Below, piece after piece: positions 1 through 8,851 of a stretch of DNA of 31,914 nt. The first letter of the stretch is position 1, and each line of letters opens with the position of its first letter. The notes beneath the pieces are model-generated. The model was not told where the DNA came from and did not search any database. It saw only the letters and a program-made list of their open reading frames with translations. The position numbers and the translations under genes were made by a program. This DNA is from JANPPS01 sp031428635 (GTDB taxonomy: Bacteria > Pseudomonadota > Alphaproteobacteria > Acetobacterales > Acetobacteraceae), in contig JANPPS010000269.1 in NCBI GenBank assembly GCA_031428635.1, positions 1 through 31,914 on the forward strand, written 5' to 3'.

Positions 1-46
1 CGGCGATCAGACGAGAGCGGAGATCCTCGGAGAGTGACTTGGCCAT
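1..46 (-). CDS. IS630-family transposase, N-terminal fragment (cut by window edge)
   Basis: Only the first 15 codons are inside the window. They read M-A-K-S-L-S-E-D-L-R-S-R-L-I-A from an ATG at 46 on the minus strand. This matches the start of the helix-turn-helix domain of IS630-type transposases (MAKSLSEDLRxR...), which are common in Acetobacteraceae and related Alphaproteobacteria. The rest of the gene would lie left of base 1. The element's end must fall between 47 and about 194, but I could not identify its terminal repeat or a TA duplication. The assignment rests on recalled family resemblance over a short stretch. Confidence 0.55.
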   Translation of the reverse strand, partial: MAKSLSEDLRSRLIA

Positions 47-50
47 GCAA

Positions 51-68
51 GCTGGCCTCCCTGCCAGC
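51..68. repeat. short inverted repeat upstream of the transposase start
   Basis: GCTGGC and GCCAGC are separated by six bases, giving a perfect 6-bp stem directly upstream of the transposase ATG. It may belong to the insertion element, either as an end structure or as protection against read-through transcription. The rest of 69-194 is AT-richer than its surroundings and contains TATAAT at 174-179 without a convincing -35 element. I see no gene there. Confidence 0.35.
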
Positions 69-194
69 ACGCATCTTCAAGCAGACTCCGCCGCGTCGGA
101 GGAAATCCCCTTTCGACTCGGCACGGGCGAAACGTGCTCTAAGTCTGAGTTAAATCACTAGATTAGTCTCATTTATAATACGGTTTTCGAGGGT

Positions 195-1256
195 TTAATC
201 TGCGCCAAATGTTACAGGGCTGATCACAACCCCGCCCGCAACCACGTCGCCAACTTTCACGACGGGGTAACCAACGCCGATTTCGGTGCTTTGCCGCCAG
301 GCCATCACGACCTCATCCCGCAACTCCGACGCGCCGGCGGCGAGGCGCGCCGTGACAAGCGCCAGCTCTGCTGGCTGTGCCGTGCGGTACAGGTCTGGCC
401 GGTCTCCGGCGCCGCCTGCCTCATAAACCTCTGTCACATGGGATAGGGTTTCTAGCAGATAGGCGGGGACGCGTTGCTCGATCGGACAACCGCAGTCGCG
501 TGGCGGGGTCATTGCGGCCTCGACCGCGGTAAAGTTTACGAACCGGTGCACGAATGAACCCTCAAGCGGACCGTGGATCGCGTAGGTGGTGTAGCCGTTG
601 GGGTTCGGGTACTTGCCCCAGCCGTTGAAGTGGATCGAGACATGCAACGGCTGGCTGGCGTCGGCGACGTAATGCGACCACGTGCCGATGTCACGCAGGG
701 TCAGCCGTTCCCGCAACGCGATCGCGCGCGCGAACCAGGCCCGGTCCGCGTCGTTCCGCGCCTGCGACAGCCCGACCTGCATGACGCGCCAGATGCCGAA
801 ATCCTTACGTACCTGCTGAAAGCCATCCATCACGGTGTAGGGTAGGTACCCGGCCGTATACTGTGTTTGCCCGCCCAGGCGCTGCGCGGTGTCATACGCC
901 TCTCGCGTCGGCGGAAGGTGGGCGAGGTTGACGGTACCACCCAGGATAGTCCCGTCCTGATCCGCGCTGATATAATGGCCGGGATCGCGCTCGCTATCGT
1001 GGATAGTGGGCGCGGTTTGAAATCGGCTGGATCCACCGCCCTCGGTAATGACGCCTGTGGACCGGCTGATGTCCGGCTCCGCGCCGAGCTCGCCTAGCTC
1101 CGCCTCGGCCGCGCGAAGGAACGCTGGCAGCTCGTCCGGCAAATGGCGGACCGCCATGGACGTGATCTGTACGTGCCCCGTGTGGCCCCATCCCAGCGCG
1201 TGATCGGTTACCAGCAAACCCAATGCCACCACCACGCCGCCCCATCGCTTTTGCAT
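195..1256 (-). CDS. secreted S1/P1-type zinc nuclease / phospholipase C superfamily protein
   Basis: The 353-aa protein starts at an ATG preceded by AAGGAT about six bases upstream. Residues 1-22 form a signal peptide with a hydrophobic core. Cleavage after G22 would expose Trp23 as the new N-terminus. In S1/P1 nucleases the mature N-terminal Trp and the following His coordinate zinc, and W23-G-H-T-G-H28 reproduces that spacing. The central motif HYVADASQPLH (H-x3-D-x3-QPLH) is the family's second metal-binding signature. The enzyme should therefore be exported and hydrolyse single-stranded nucleic acids or phosphoesters with three Zn ions. The exact substrate cannot be read from sequence. 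It stands alone, divergent from the ABC operon, with about 49 bp between them. Confidence 0.8.
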   Translation of the reverse strand: MQKRWGGVVVALGLLVTDHALGWGHTGHVQITSMAVRHLPDELPAFLRAAEAELGELGAEPDISRSTGVITEGGGSSRFQTAPTIHDSERDPGHYISADQDGTILGGTVNLAHLPPTREAYDTAQRLGGQTQYTAGYLPYTVMDGFQQVRKDFGIWRVMQVGLSQARNDADRAWFARAIALRERLTLRDIGTWSHYVADASQPLHVSIHFNGWGKYPNPNGYTTYAIHGPLEGSFVHRFVNFTAVEAAMTPPRDCGCPIEQRVPAYLLETLSHVTEVYEAGGAGDRPDLYRTAQPAELALVTARLAAGASELRDEVVMAWRQSTEIGVGYPVVKVGDVVAGGVVISPVTFGAD

Positions 1257-1305
1257 TACGGATCCTTCGTCTACGGTCTGCTTAAAGTCGGGGGATATAG
1301 CGGTA

Positions 1306-2130
1306 ATGGAGCACGCGCTCTCGCTTGAAGCAGTGACCGTCGCGTTCGGCGCCTACGTGGCCGTGGCCAGCACGACGTTTCACGTGAAACAGGGCGAGTT
1401 CGTATCGGTCGTGGGACCGACGGGGTGCGGCAAGTCCACGTTGCTGAACCTGGCGGCGGGCCTGCGGGCACCCAATAGCGGCGTTGTGCGCGTAGATGGA
1501 ACACTGCTTGCCGGGCTCAACCGCCACGCGGGATACCTGTTTCAGGGCGATAGCCTGATGCCGTGGCGGACGGCGCGTGACAATGTCGCGGCCGGGCCGG
1601 AGTTTGCAGGTCTGTCACGAAGCGCGGCTCGGGCGGCGGCCGAGGCATGGCTCGGTCGGGTCGGCCTAGCCGGACATGGCTTCAAATACCCGCACCAGAT
1701 GTCGGGCGGGATGCGGAAGCGGGCGCAGCTGGCGCAGACGCTGGTTATGGATCCGCCGATCCTGCTGATGGACGAGCCGTTCTCCGCCCTCGATGTACAG
1801 ACCCGGCAAATGATGGAGAACGAATTACTGCGCCTTTGGGACAGCGGCAGCGCGATTGCGCGTGACCACCCGGACGGTGCCCACGCGCGTAAGTCGGTGC
1901 TGTTCATCACGCATGATCTCGAGGAAGCGATCAGCCTGTCCGACCGGGTCATCGTGCTCAGCGCCGGGCCCGGCACGCACCCGATCGCCGAGTTTCCGAT
2001 CACCCTGCCCCGCCCCCGCGACGTGGCGGAGATCCGGCTGACGCCCGCGTTCCAGCAGGTCCAGGAAGAGATCTGGTCCGTGCTACGAAGCGAGGTCCTG
2101 CGCGCGTACCAGGCGGGCATGGCCGCGTGA
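1306..2130 (+). CDS. ABC transporter ATP-binding protein, nitrate/sulfonate/taurine (SsuB/TauB) type
   Basis: This 274-aa protein is the ATPase of a three-gene importer with the next two genes. Walker A is GPTGCGKST at residues 37-45, the Q-loop Gln is at 80, the signature MSGGM at 132-136, Walker B ILLMDEP at 152-158 and the switch His at 203. All key residues are present. Residues about 181-197 form an insertion of roughly a dozen residues before the H-loop strand, which is longer than in typical SsuB/TauB proteins. The stop codon overlaps the permease start (GTGA). A parS-like palindrome sits inside the coding sequence at codons 24-29. The substrate is not determinable; sulfonates, nitrate and thiamine-pyrimidine precursors are all used by this family. 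Confidence 0.85.
   Translation: MEHALSLEAVTVAFGAYVAVASTTFHVKQGEFVSVVGPTGCGKSTLLNLAAGLRAPNSGVVRVDGTLLAGLNRHAGYLFQGDSLMPWRTARDNVAAGPEFAGLSRSAARAAAEAWLGRVGLAGHGFKYPHQMSGGMRKRAQLAQTLVMDPPILLMDEPFSALDVQTRQMMENELLRLWDSGSAIARDHPDGAHARKSVLFITHDLEEAISLSDRVIVLSAGPGTHPIAEFPITLPRPRDVAEIRLTPAFQQVQEEIWSVLRSEVLRAYQAGMAA
1376..1391. promoter_or_regulatory. parS-like ParB-binding palindrome
   Basis: The 16 bases CGTTTCACGTGAAACA match the chromosomal parS consensus TGTTTCACGTGAAACA at 15 of 16 positions. The inner 14-bp palindrome is perfect. parS sites are bound by ParB and cluster near oriC. The hemE-side origin candidate lies about 30 kb away in this window. The site is inside the ABC ATPase gene, which is a common place for parS. 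Chance occurrence of a 14-bp perfect match in 32 kb is very unlikely, but binding is not shown. Confidence 0.75.
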
Positions 2131-2891
2131 TTACCGGTGCCCGCCTCGGCATCGGGCTGCTGCTGCTGGCCCTATGGCAGGCCGGAAGCGCCACCGGTGT
2201 GCTGTCCCCCCTGTTCTTCGGTCGGCCAGCGGCCATCGCCGGCGTGATCGGCACCTGGTTCGGCACCGGCTTCATCTGGCCGCACCTCATCACCACCATT
2301 ACGGAGACGCTGATGGCGTTCGCGACCGGTACCACGGCTGGCGTACTGGCCGGGCTGTGGCTCGGTTTGTCACCACGCACACAGGCCGTGCTGGATCCCT
2401 ACATCAAGGCCGCTAACGCCATGCCCCGCGTTATCCTGGCGCCGATCTTCGCCATGTGGTTCGGCCTCGGTATGGCGAGTAAGGTGGCGCTCGGTTTCAC
2501 GCTCGTGTTTTTTATCGTCTTCTTCAACGTGCTGCAGGGCGTGCGCGAAGTAAGCCCAACCGTGCTGAACGCCACCCGCATGCTGGGTGCCAGCCGGCGC
2601 CAACTGATCCGCCACGTCTACCTGCCGGCGGCGATGGCCTGGGTGTTCAGCTCACTCCATGTCTCGGTCGGCATGGCATTCGTGGGCGCCGTGATCGCCG
2701 AGTACCTGGGCAGTGCCCGGGGCGTCGGATATTTGATTTTGCAGGCGGAGGGGGTGTTCGACGTCGACACCGTATTCGCCGGCATCGTTGTCCTAACCGG
2801 CTGCGCGCTGGTGCTGGATGCTTGCGTCAGCCTGGCCGAGACCCGGCTGCTCGTTTGGCAACCGCGTGCCGATATTCCCCGCGATACCTGA
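2127..2891 (+). CDS. ABC transporter permease, SsuC/TauC type
   Basis: The 254-aa integral membrane subunit pairs with the ATPase encoded just upstream. The start is a GTG at 2127 whose last two bases form part of the ATPase stop (GTGA overlap), implying translational coupling. Six or so hydrophobic segments are visible. The cytoplasmic EAA-type loop is recognisable around NATRMLGASRRQLIRHVYLP (about residues 148-167), where a permease docks on its ATPase. Length and layout are normal for the binding-protein-dependent transport family used for sulfonates, nitrate or pyrimidines. Confidence 0.85.
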   Translation: MITGARLGIGLLLLALWQAGSATGVLSPLFFGRPAAIAGVIGTWFGTGFIWPHLITTITETLMAFATGTTAGVLAGLWLGLSPRTQAVLDPYIKAANAMPRVILAPIFAMWFGLGMASKVALGFTLVFFIVFFNVLQGVREVSPTVLNATRMLGASRRQLIRHVYLPAAMAWVFSSLHVSVGMAFVGAVIAEYLGSARGVGYLILQAEGVFDVDTVFAGIVVLTGCALVLDACVSLAETRLLVWQPRADIPRDT

Positions 2892-2906
2892 ACCGGAGAT
2901 AGTCCC

Positions 2907-3896
2907 ATGATCACCCGTCGCGCCACGCTGCTTGCCCCGCTCGTTCTCGCCACACCCGCGATCGCGCAATCCCGCATCAAGGTCCGCATGGCCGGGGGGG
3001 GCATCGCGCTGTATGGCTACATGCCGTTCTTCGTCGCCATCGGGCAAAACCTGTTTGCCAAACACGGCATCGACGCCGAAATCGCTCAGTTCCCCGGCGG
3101 CGCCCGCGCGATGCAGGCACTGCTGGGCGGCTCGTCCGACATGGTCTGCGGCTATTACGAACACACGATCCAGTTGGCGGCCAAAGGTGCCAAACTGACC
3201 GCGTTCGTGCTGCAGGCGCAGAATAGCGGCCTGGCATTGGGTATCCGCAAGCAATTGGCGGACGAGATCAAGACGGTGGCCGATCTGAAGGGACGCAAGA
3301 TCGGCGTGTCGGCACCGGGCTCGGCCACCCATTTGTTCGCGATGCAGCTGTTGGTGAAGGCCGGCCTCAAATCCACCGACGCGTCCGCAATCGGCGTCGG
3401 CACGACACAGACGGCGCAGAGTGCGTTCGAGCGCGGTGACATCGACGCGCTGAGCCTGTTCGATCCAATAATCAACGACCTGGAGCGTAAGGGGTCGATC
3501 GTGGTGCTGGCCGACGCCCGCGACGCAGCAGGCACGCAGGCGGTGTTCGGCGGGCCGTACGCGTCGGGCTGTTTGTACGCCGATGCAGGCTGGCTGCCAA
3601 AGAACGAGGCTGCCGCACGCGGGTGTGCGGCGGCGATCATGGAGGCGGTGACGTTCCTGCGCACCGCGACGCCGGATCAGGCGATCGGCGCGCTGACTGC
3701 CGGCATGTGCAGCGTGGGGACGGAAGTGTGTGAGACGGCGTTCACGCGCAACCGCGACGCGTTCCAACACCAGGGCCGGGTGACGCCCGCGATGGCAGAG
3801 ACGGTGAAGCGCATGCTGACCAGTTTCGATCCGGCCATTGCGGCGGCGTCGATCGATTTGGGAACGACGTATACGGACCGGTATTTGCCGGCCTAG
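2907..3896 (+). CDS. ABC transporter substrate-binding protein, NMT1/SsuA/TauA-like
   Basis: The 329-aa protein follows the permease by 15 bp, with GGAG as ribosome binding site. A signal peptide of about 20 residues ends in TPAIAQ, so it is exported to the periplasm. The remainder is a type-2 periplasmic binding fold. The segment around MPFFVAIGQNLFAKHGID (about residues 39-56) is the typical family opening, followed by an AMQALLGGSSDMV loop and a DLKGRKIGVSAPGS segment. These features mark the NMT1/THI5-like group that feeds SsuBC/TauBC-type transporters. The ligand is unknown. The 193 bp after this gene, up to the convergent MFS gene, hold nothing I recognise. Confidence 0.82.
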   Translation: MITRRATLLAPLVLATPAIAQSRIKVRMAGGGIALYGYMPFFVAIGQNLFAKHGIDAEIAQFPGGARAMQALLGGSSDMVCGYYEHTIQLAAKGAKLTAFVLQAQNSGLALGIRKQLADEIKTVADLKGRKIGVSAPGSATHLFAMQLLVKAGLKSTDASAIGVGTTQTAQSAFERGDIDALSLFDPIINDLERKGSIVVLADARDAAGTQAVFGGPYASGCLYADAGWLPKNEAAARGCAAAIMEAVTFLRTATPDQAIGALTAGMCSVGTEVCETAFTRNRDAFQHQGRVTPAMAETVKRMLTSFDPAIAAASIDLGTTYTDRYLPA

Positions 3897-4089
3897 GCGA
3901 TGGTCCCCGGCATCGGCCTTGTCGGCGCCGCCGCTTGAACAGCCTCGTGCGTCTGCCTGGACGGCCGGAATCTATGGCGCACTATGACGCGTTGGCAGCG
4001 GCGCGGCCTCGATCGCCTGAACCGGCCCGATCGCCGCCAACTATGCATCGCGCAACACGGTCGATCCGGGGCGTGGATCAACCACCGCG

Positions 4090-5280
4090 TCAGGCGGCAG
4101 GCTCATGCGCCGCCCTGCGACCGGACAACCCCCGCCGTCCCAGCCCGATCAGGCCGGCCGCGGCAATCAACAGCAGAAGCAACCCCACCTGCAATCCAAA
4201 TCCATAGCTGACCCACCCGATCAGCGGTGGCGCCGCCAGCCCTGCCCCATACCCAGCCGTCGCCACCGTAGCCACGCCCGCCGCACCCCGCGCGCCCGCC
4301 GCGCTGAACAGCACCGGCACGATGTTGGCGACACCCACCCCCACTAACGCGAAGCCGCACACTCCCGCCGCCAAACCAGGTGCCAGACCCGGTGCCAATA
4401 CCGGTGCCAGTACCGCCAACAACACGCCTACCCCGGCCACCGCGCCGCCACCCGCCACCACCCGGCCCGGCCCGGCCCAAGCCACCAATCGGTCGCCCAC
4501 CATCCGCATCACCACCATCGTGCCGGCAAACACGGCGATGCTGGTACTGGCTACCGCCGGCGACGCACCCAGCACGGTCCGCAGATACACGCTGGACCAG
4601 TCAGCGGTCCCGCCCTCGATCACGAAGCTGCATGCGACCAGCACGCCTAGCATCACGATCGTCCGATCGGGCCAGGCCAGGCGCTGGGGTACCGGGCGTT
4701 CAATCGGTGCTTCTGGCAGGGCAAACGCCGCCAGGCAGCACGCGCCGACAACCACCGCCGGCACCGCCAAGCCCCAGCCCACACCCAGCCCCCACGCCGC
4801 GATACCACCCGCCAGCGCCGCGCCCAGCAGCTGGCCCAGGCTCCATCCCGCATGGAACGACGACATGATCGGCGTGCCCCACTCCCGCTCCAGCCACGCC
4901 GCATGCGCGTTCATGGACACATCCAGCAGCCCGAGCGCCAACCCAAGCAGCATTCCCGACACCAGTAACGCCCCGAAACCAGGTACGAACGCCGGCATCG
5001 GCAACGCCAGCATGAGCAAAAGCCCGGCCATCCAACTCGCCCGCGCCGTCCCGATCCGGCCCGCGTAGCGCCCCGCCACCTGCATCGCGCCGACGGCCCC
5101 CAGGCTGACGCATAACAGCATGACGCCCAGCGCCCCGTTCTGCAGGTGCGCCGCCTCCCGCACCCCGGGGATATTCGCAGCCCACGCGCCGAACGCCACG
5201 CCGTTGCCCACGAACACCGCCGTCATCGCCAGCCGCTGCGACCGGCGGCGCGTGACGGCTACGCCCGCGACGACCGCCAC
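4090..5280 (-). CDS. MFS transporter, YbjJ-like
   Basis: A major facilitator protein of about 396 aa with some twelve hydrophobic segments. The first reads FGAWAANIPGVRE, a hallmark of the YbjJ-type group of putative sugar or drug transporters. A basic stretch TRRRSQR precedes the first membrane segment. I chose the GTG at 5280, which keeps this stretch and overlaps the end of the MATE gene by 22 bp. An internal ATG at 5226 begins right at the first membrane helix and has no Shine-Dalgarno sequence, so it is less likely. The gene is the second of a two-gene exporter unit with the MATE protein. The substrate is unknown. Confidence 0.75.
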   Translation of the reverse strand: MAVVAGVAVTRRRSQRLAMTAVFVGNGVAFGAWAANIPGVREAAHLQNGALGVMLLCVSLGAVGAMQVAGRYAGRIGTARASWMAGLLLMLALPMPAFVPGFGALLVSGMLLGLALGLLDVSMNAHAAWLEREWGTPIMSSFHAGWSLGQLLGAALAGGIAAWGLGVGWGLAVPAVVVGACCLAAFALPEAPIERPVPQRLAWPDRTIVMLGVLVACSFVIEGGTADWSSVYLRTVLGASPAVASTSIAVFAGTMVVMRMVGDRLVAWAGPGRVVAGGGAVAGVGVLLAVLAPVLAPGLAPGLAAGVCGFALVGVGVANIVPVLFSAAGARGAAGVATVATAGYGAGLAAPPLIGWVSYGFGLQVGLLLLLIAAAGLIGLGRRGLSGRRAAHEPAA

Positions 5281-6617
5281 ACCCACCACGTCGCCCCCGC
5301 ACCCACCAGCAGGTTCGACGCCGCAACACCCAGGAATACACCCGGGACACCAAGCAATCGCCCGCCGACCCACGCAACCGGCACATTCACCAGCATCGTC
5401 CGCGCCACCGACACCACCACCGCCGCCCCCGGCCGGTTCAACCCGTTGAACGCCGAGTTCACGATCGCGATCATGCCGCCCGACCCGTAGCTGAGCGGCA
5501 CCAGCCGCAAATACGTCACCACCACGCCCGTCACGGCCGGATCATGGGTGAACAGCCCGGCCAGCGATGGCGCGGCCCCATACAGCCCGATAGCGATGAC
5601 GGCACCGAACCCCACGGAGAAGATCAGGCTCGACCGCAATGCATCCCGCACGCGATCCAGCCGGCCGGCACCCACGTTCTGTCCGGCGAATGGGTTCATG
5701 ATCGCCGACAGGGCATAGAACGGCACCATCGACAGGCTCTCGATCCGGCCCGCCACCCCCGCGCCCGCAACGGCGTCGGAGCCGTATTTCGACAATATGC
5801 CAATCAGTATCGCGGCACTGACCGGGATGATCGTATTCGTCCCCGCCGCCGGCAGCCCGACCCGCAACACGCGCCGCGCCGATGTCATGAACCGCGCCGG
5901 ACCGGGCAGCCCGTCCGCCAGCAGCCCCATCGATCGCAGCCGCCATAGCGTCGCCACTAGCAGCCCGGACCAGGCCAGCGCGTTGCCCACCGCCGCCCCG
6001 CGCAGTCCCAGCCCGGCCACACCCGCCACGCCAAAGATTGCCGCCGCCGCAAGGCCCGCGTTCACGACCGCCGCCACCAGCATCGCGAAGCCCTGAAACC
6101 GCGCATCCCCCGCCGCCCGCCCCGCCGACAACCCGACTATGGCCGTCATGAACACGACCACCGCGGCGAACCAGATATGCAAATACCCCAGGATCATTGG
6201 GATCAGCCGTGGCGGGGCACCCATTGCCCGGAACAGCGGCCCGGCTGCAACCGCCAGCACCAATGCGAAACCGGCACCCAGCAGCGCGGTCAGTAGCATG
6301 CTGTCGATCACCAGCGCGCCCGCCGCCTCGCCGCCGCCCAGTGCCCGCGCAACGACAGAACTGGTGCCCGCCGATAGCCCGATCGCCAGGCTGATCATTA
6401 CCATCGTGACCGGGGACGTGAAACTGGACGCCGACAGCGTGTCCGGTCCCAACTGGGCCAAAAACCAAGTTTCCGCCACGCCGTAGCCGATCGTGGCCAG
6501 AACACCGATGACCATCGGCAGCGTGAGGCGTATCAGCATCGGCGCAACCGGCCCGGTTGTCATCGCCCCGCGGCCGGACGGTGATGCGTGCTTCCGCGCG
6601 ACGTCTAGCCCGTCCAT
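5259..6617 (-). CDS. MATE family efflux transporter
   Basis: A 452-aa protein with about twelve membrane segments in two similar halves. Each half opens with a MATE-like helix (for example PMLIRLTLPMVIGVLATIGY and the VLRVGLPAAGTNTIIP region). MATE proteins export cationic drugs or metabolites in exchange for Na+ or H+. The ATG at 6617 is chosen because AAGGG lies about six bases upstream. The in-frame ATG at 6623 would sit directly against that sequence. It is divergent from tkt across 122 bp that must contain both promoters, though I cannot point to clear -35/-10 elements. Confidence 0.8.
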   Translation of the reverse strand: MDGLDVARKHASPSGRGAMTTGPVAPMLIRLTLPMVIGVLATIGYGVAETWFLAQLGPDTLSASSFTSPVTMVMISLAIGLSAGTSSVVARALGGGEAAGALVIDSMLLTALLGAGFALVLAVAAGPLFRAMGAPPRLIPMILGYLHIWFAAVVVFMTAIVGLSAGRAAGDARFQGFAMLVAAVVNAGLAAAAIFGVAGVAGLGLRGAAVGNALAWSGLLVATLWRLRSMGLLADGLPGPARFMTSARRVLRVGLPAAGTNTIIPVSAAILIGILSKYGSDAVAGAGVAGRIESLSMVPFYALSAIMNPFAGQNVGAGRLDRVRDALRSSLIFSVGFGAVIAIGLYGAAPSLAGLFTHDPAVTGVVVTYLRLVPLSYGSGGMIAIVNSAFNGLNRPGAAVVVSVARTMLVNVPVAWVGGRLLGVPGVFLGVAASNLLVGAGATWWVWRSSRA

Positions 6618-6739
6618 GACCATCCCTTCACCAAAACGCCACACCCGTACCCCTGGCACCGGCCAAGCCGGGTCGCCATAGTGCCGATAGCGTTACACGC
6701 TCACGTCCAAATAGGCCGCTTTCGATGACAGGACACACC

Positions 6740-8851
6740 ATGCCCGATATGGCACCCGAATCTGACAATGCTTCCGCCTCTGATCTGAAGCTTTACGGCT
6801 CCGCAATCGACAAGACGGCCATCGACACCATCCGCACTCTGTCGATGGACGCGGTCCAAAAGGCGAAATCCGGCCACCCCGGCACACCCATGGCGCTGGC
6901 GCCTGTCGCCTACGCGCTGTGGCAGCAGGTTCTACGGTACGATCCGGCCGAGCCGACCTGGGTCAATCGCGACCGCTTCGTCCTGTCGGCCGGCCACGCG
7001 TGCATGCTGCTCTATAGCTTGCTGCACCTAACGGGCGTGCGGCGGATGAAGGACGGGGTGGTTACGACCGAACTCGCCGTGTCGCTGGACGACATCAAGC
7101 AGTTCCGGCAGCTGGGTTCGATCACGCCGGGTCACCCCGAGTCCCACCACACCACCGGGGTCGAGACGACGACCGGCCCGCTCGGTCAGGGAGTGGCGAC
7201 GTCGGTCGGAATGGCGTTGGCACAGCGGTGGCAGGCCGCCCGCTACAACAAGCCCGGCATGCCCGTGTTCGATTACCGCGTGTACGCCGTGTGCGGTGAT
7301 GGCGACATGATGGAGGGCGTAAGTGGTGAGGCCGCCAGCACCGCCGCACACCTGAAACTGTCAAACCTCGTGTGGATCTACGACAGCAACCACATCACGA
7401 TCGAGGGTTCGACCAACCTGGCGTTCAGCGAGGACGTGGGCGCCCGCTTTGCCGCCTATGGCTGGCACGTCATCCATGTCGACAATGCCAATGACACCGG
7501 CGCCATCGCCGCGGCACTGACCGAGGCGGAGGCCGTCACCGACCGCCCCACCTTCATCGTCGTCCACAGCATTATCGGCTTTGGCGCGCCCAAAAAGGCC
7601 GGCACCCGTGACGCCCATGGCGAGCCGCTGGGCGTCGACGAGATCATTGCCGCCAAGCGTAGTTATGGCTGGCCAGAAGACGCGCAGTTTCTGGTCCCCG
7701 ACGGCGTCCGCGAACGCTTTGCCGAACGCATCGGTGCCCGCGGCGCCGGGCTGCGCCATGCCTGGAACGAGATGATGCAGCGCTACACCGCCGAGTACCC
7801 AGCACTGGCGGACGAGCTCGGCCATATCGACGCGGACCGTCTGCCAGAAGGCTGGGACCGTGACATCCCCATTTTCCCAGGCGACGCCAAGGGCCTCGCC
7901 TCCCGCGACAGCAGTCAAAAGGTGCTGAACGCCATCGCCAAGCATTATCCTTGGATGATCGGGGGCGCAGCCGACCTCGCGCCCAGCACCAAAAGTAACC
8001 TGACGTTCGACGGCGCGACCAGCTTCGAGGCGACGGATTATAGCGGCCGTAACCTGCATTTCGGCATACGCGAGCATGCGATGACCGCCATCTGTACCGG
8101 CATCGCTCTGGCGGGTCTGCGCGCCTACGGCTCCGGCTTTCTGATCTTCAGCGACTACATGAAGCCCGCCATCCGTATCGCCGCCCTCATGCAGGTACCG
8201 GTCATCTACATCTTCACCCATGACAGCATCGGCGTCGGTGAGGACGGCCCCACCCACCAGCCGATCGAGCAACTACTCTCGCTCCGCTCCATCCCCGGCC
8301 TGATCACGTTGCGCCCGGCCGACGCGAACGAAGTGGCGGAGGCGTGGCGCACCACCGTTCAGCAGAAGCACCACCCCGTGGCGTTGGTACTCAGCCGGCA
8401 GCCTCTGCCGACCTTCGACCGCACAGTCTATGCCCCAGCATCCGGCGTGGCGCAGGGGGCTTATATCCTGGCCGACAGCGAAAAACCGCGCGTTATACTG
8501 ATCGGCACAGGAAGCGAGGTCAGCCTATGCCTCGGCGCGTATGAGGCATTGAAGGCCGACGGTATCGCCGCCCGCGTCGTGTCGATGCCAAGCTGGGAAT
8601 TGTTCGAAGCTCAGGATCAGGCCTATCGCGACCATGTGCTACCGCCGCACATCGTCGGACGGGTCGCGGTAGAGCAGGCGAGCACGCTCGGCTGGGACCG
8701 CTACGTTGGCATCGGCGGCACCATCATCGGCATGCATACGTTCGGCGCCAGCGCCCCGGCGGCAGAACTGCTCAAGAAATTTGGCTTCACACCCGAAGCG
8801 ACACTTGAAGCCGCCCGGAAACAGGCCGCCCGTATTGGAGGCCACGCATGA
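6740..8851 (+). CDS. tkt: transketolase
   Basis: A 703-aa thiamine-diphosphate enzyme that exchanges two-carbon units between sugar phosphates in the non-oxidative pentose phosphate pathway. The N-terminal KSGHPGTPM motif, the diphosphate/Mg-binding GDGDMMEGVSGE segment and the C-terminal pyrimidine domain (YIFTHDSIGVGEDGPTHQP) are all intact, and length is normal for the family. I prefer the ATG at 6740, six bases after AGGA. An ATG at 6725 in frame lacks a ribosome binding site. The gene heads the pentose phosphate operon, and its TGA overlaps the next start codon (ATGA). Confidence 0.93.
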   Translation: MPDMAPESDNASASDLKLYGSAIDKTAIDTIRTLSMDAVQKAKSGHPGTPMALAPVAYALWQQVLRYDPAEPTWVNRDRFVLSAGHACMLLYSLLHLTGVRRMKDGVVTTELAVSLDDIKQFRQLGSITPGHPESHHTTGVETTTGPLGQGVATSVGMALAQRWQAARYNKPGMPVFDYRVYAVCGDGDMMEGVSGEAASTAAHLKLSNLVWIYDSNHITIEGSTNLAFSEDVGARFAAYGWHVIHVDNANDTGAIAAALTEAEAVTDRPTFIVVHSIIGFGAPKKAGTRDAHGEPLGVDEIIAAKRSYGWPEDAQFLVPDGVRERFAERIGARGAGLRHAWNEMMQRYTAEYPALADELGHIDADRLPEGWDRDIPIFPGDAKGLASRDSSQKVLNAIAKHYPWMIGGAADLAPSTKSNLTFDGATSFEATDYSGRNLHFGIREHAMTAICTGIALAGLRAYGSGFLIFSDYMKPAIRIAALMQVPVIYIFTHDSIGVGEDGPTHQPIEQLLSLRSIPGLITLRPADANEVAEAWRTTVQQKHHPVALVLSRQPLPTFDRTVYAPASGVAQGAYILADSEKPRVILIGTGSEVSLCLGAYEALKADGIAARVVSMPSWELFEAQDQAYRDHVLPPHIVGRVAVEQASTLGWDRYVGIGGTIIGMHTFGASAPAAELLKKFGFTPEATLEAARKQAARIGGHA

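Noticed and set aside
2793..3770. 325-aa antisense open frame over the binding-protein gene
   Set aside because: It is a shadow of the high-GC third codon positions of a gene with a signal peptide and clear family motifs.
7361..8272. 303-aa antisense open frame over tkt
   Set aside because: tkt is unambiguous on the other strand; the antisense frame has no start signal or recognisable domain.
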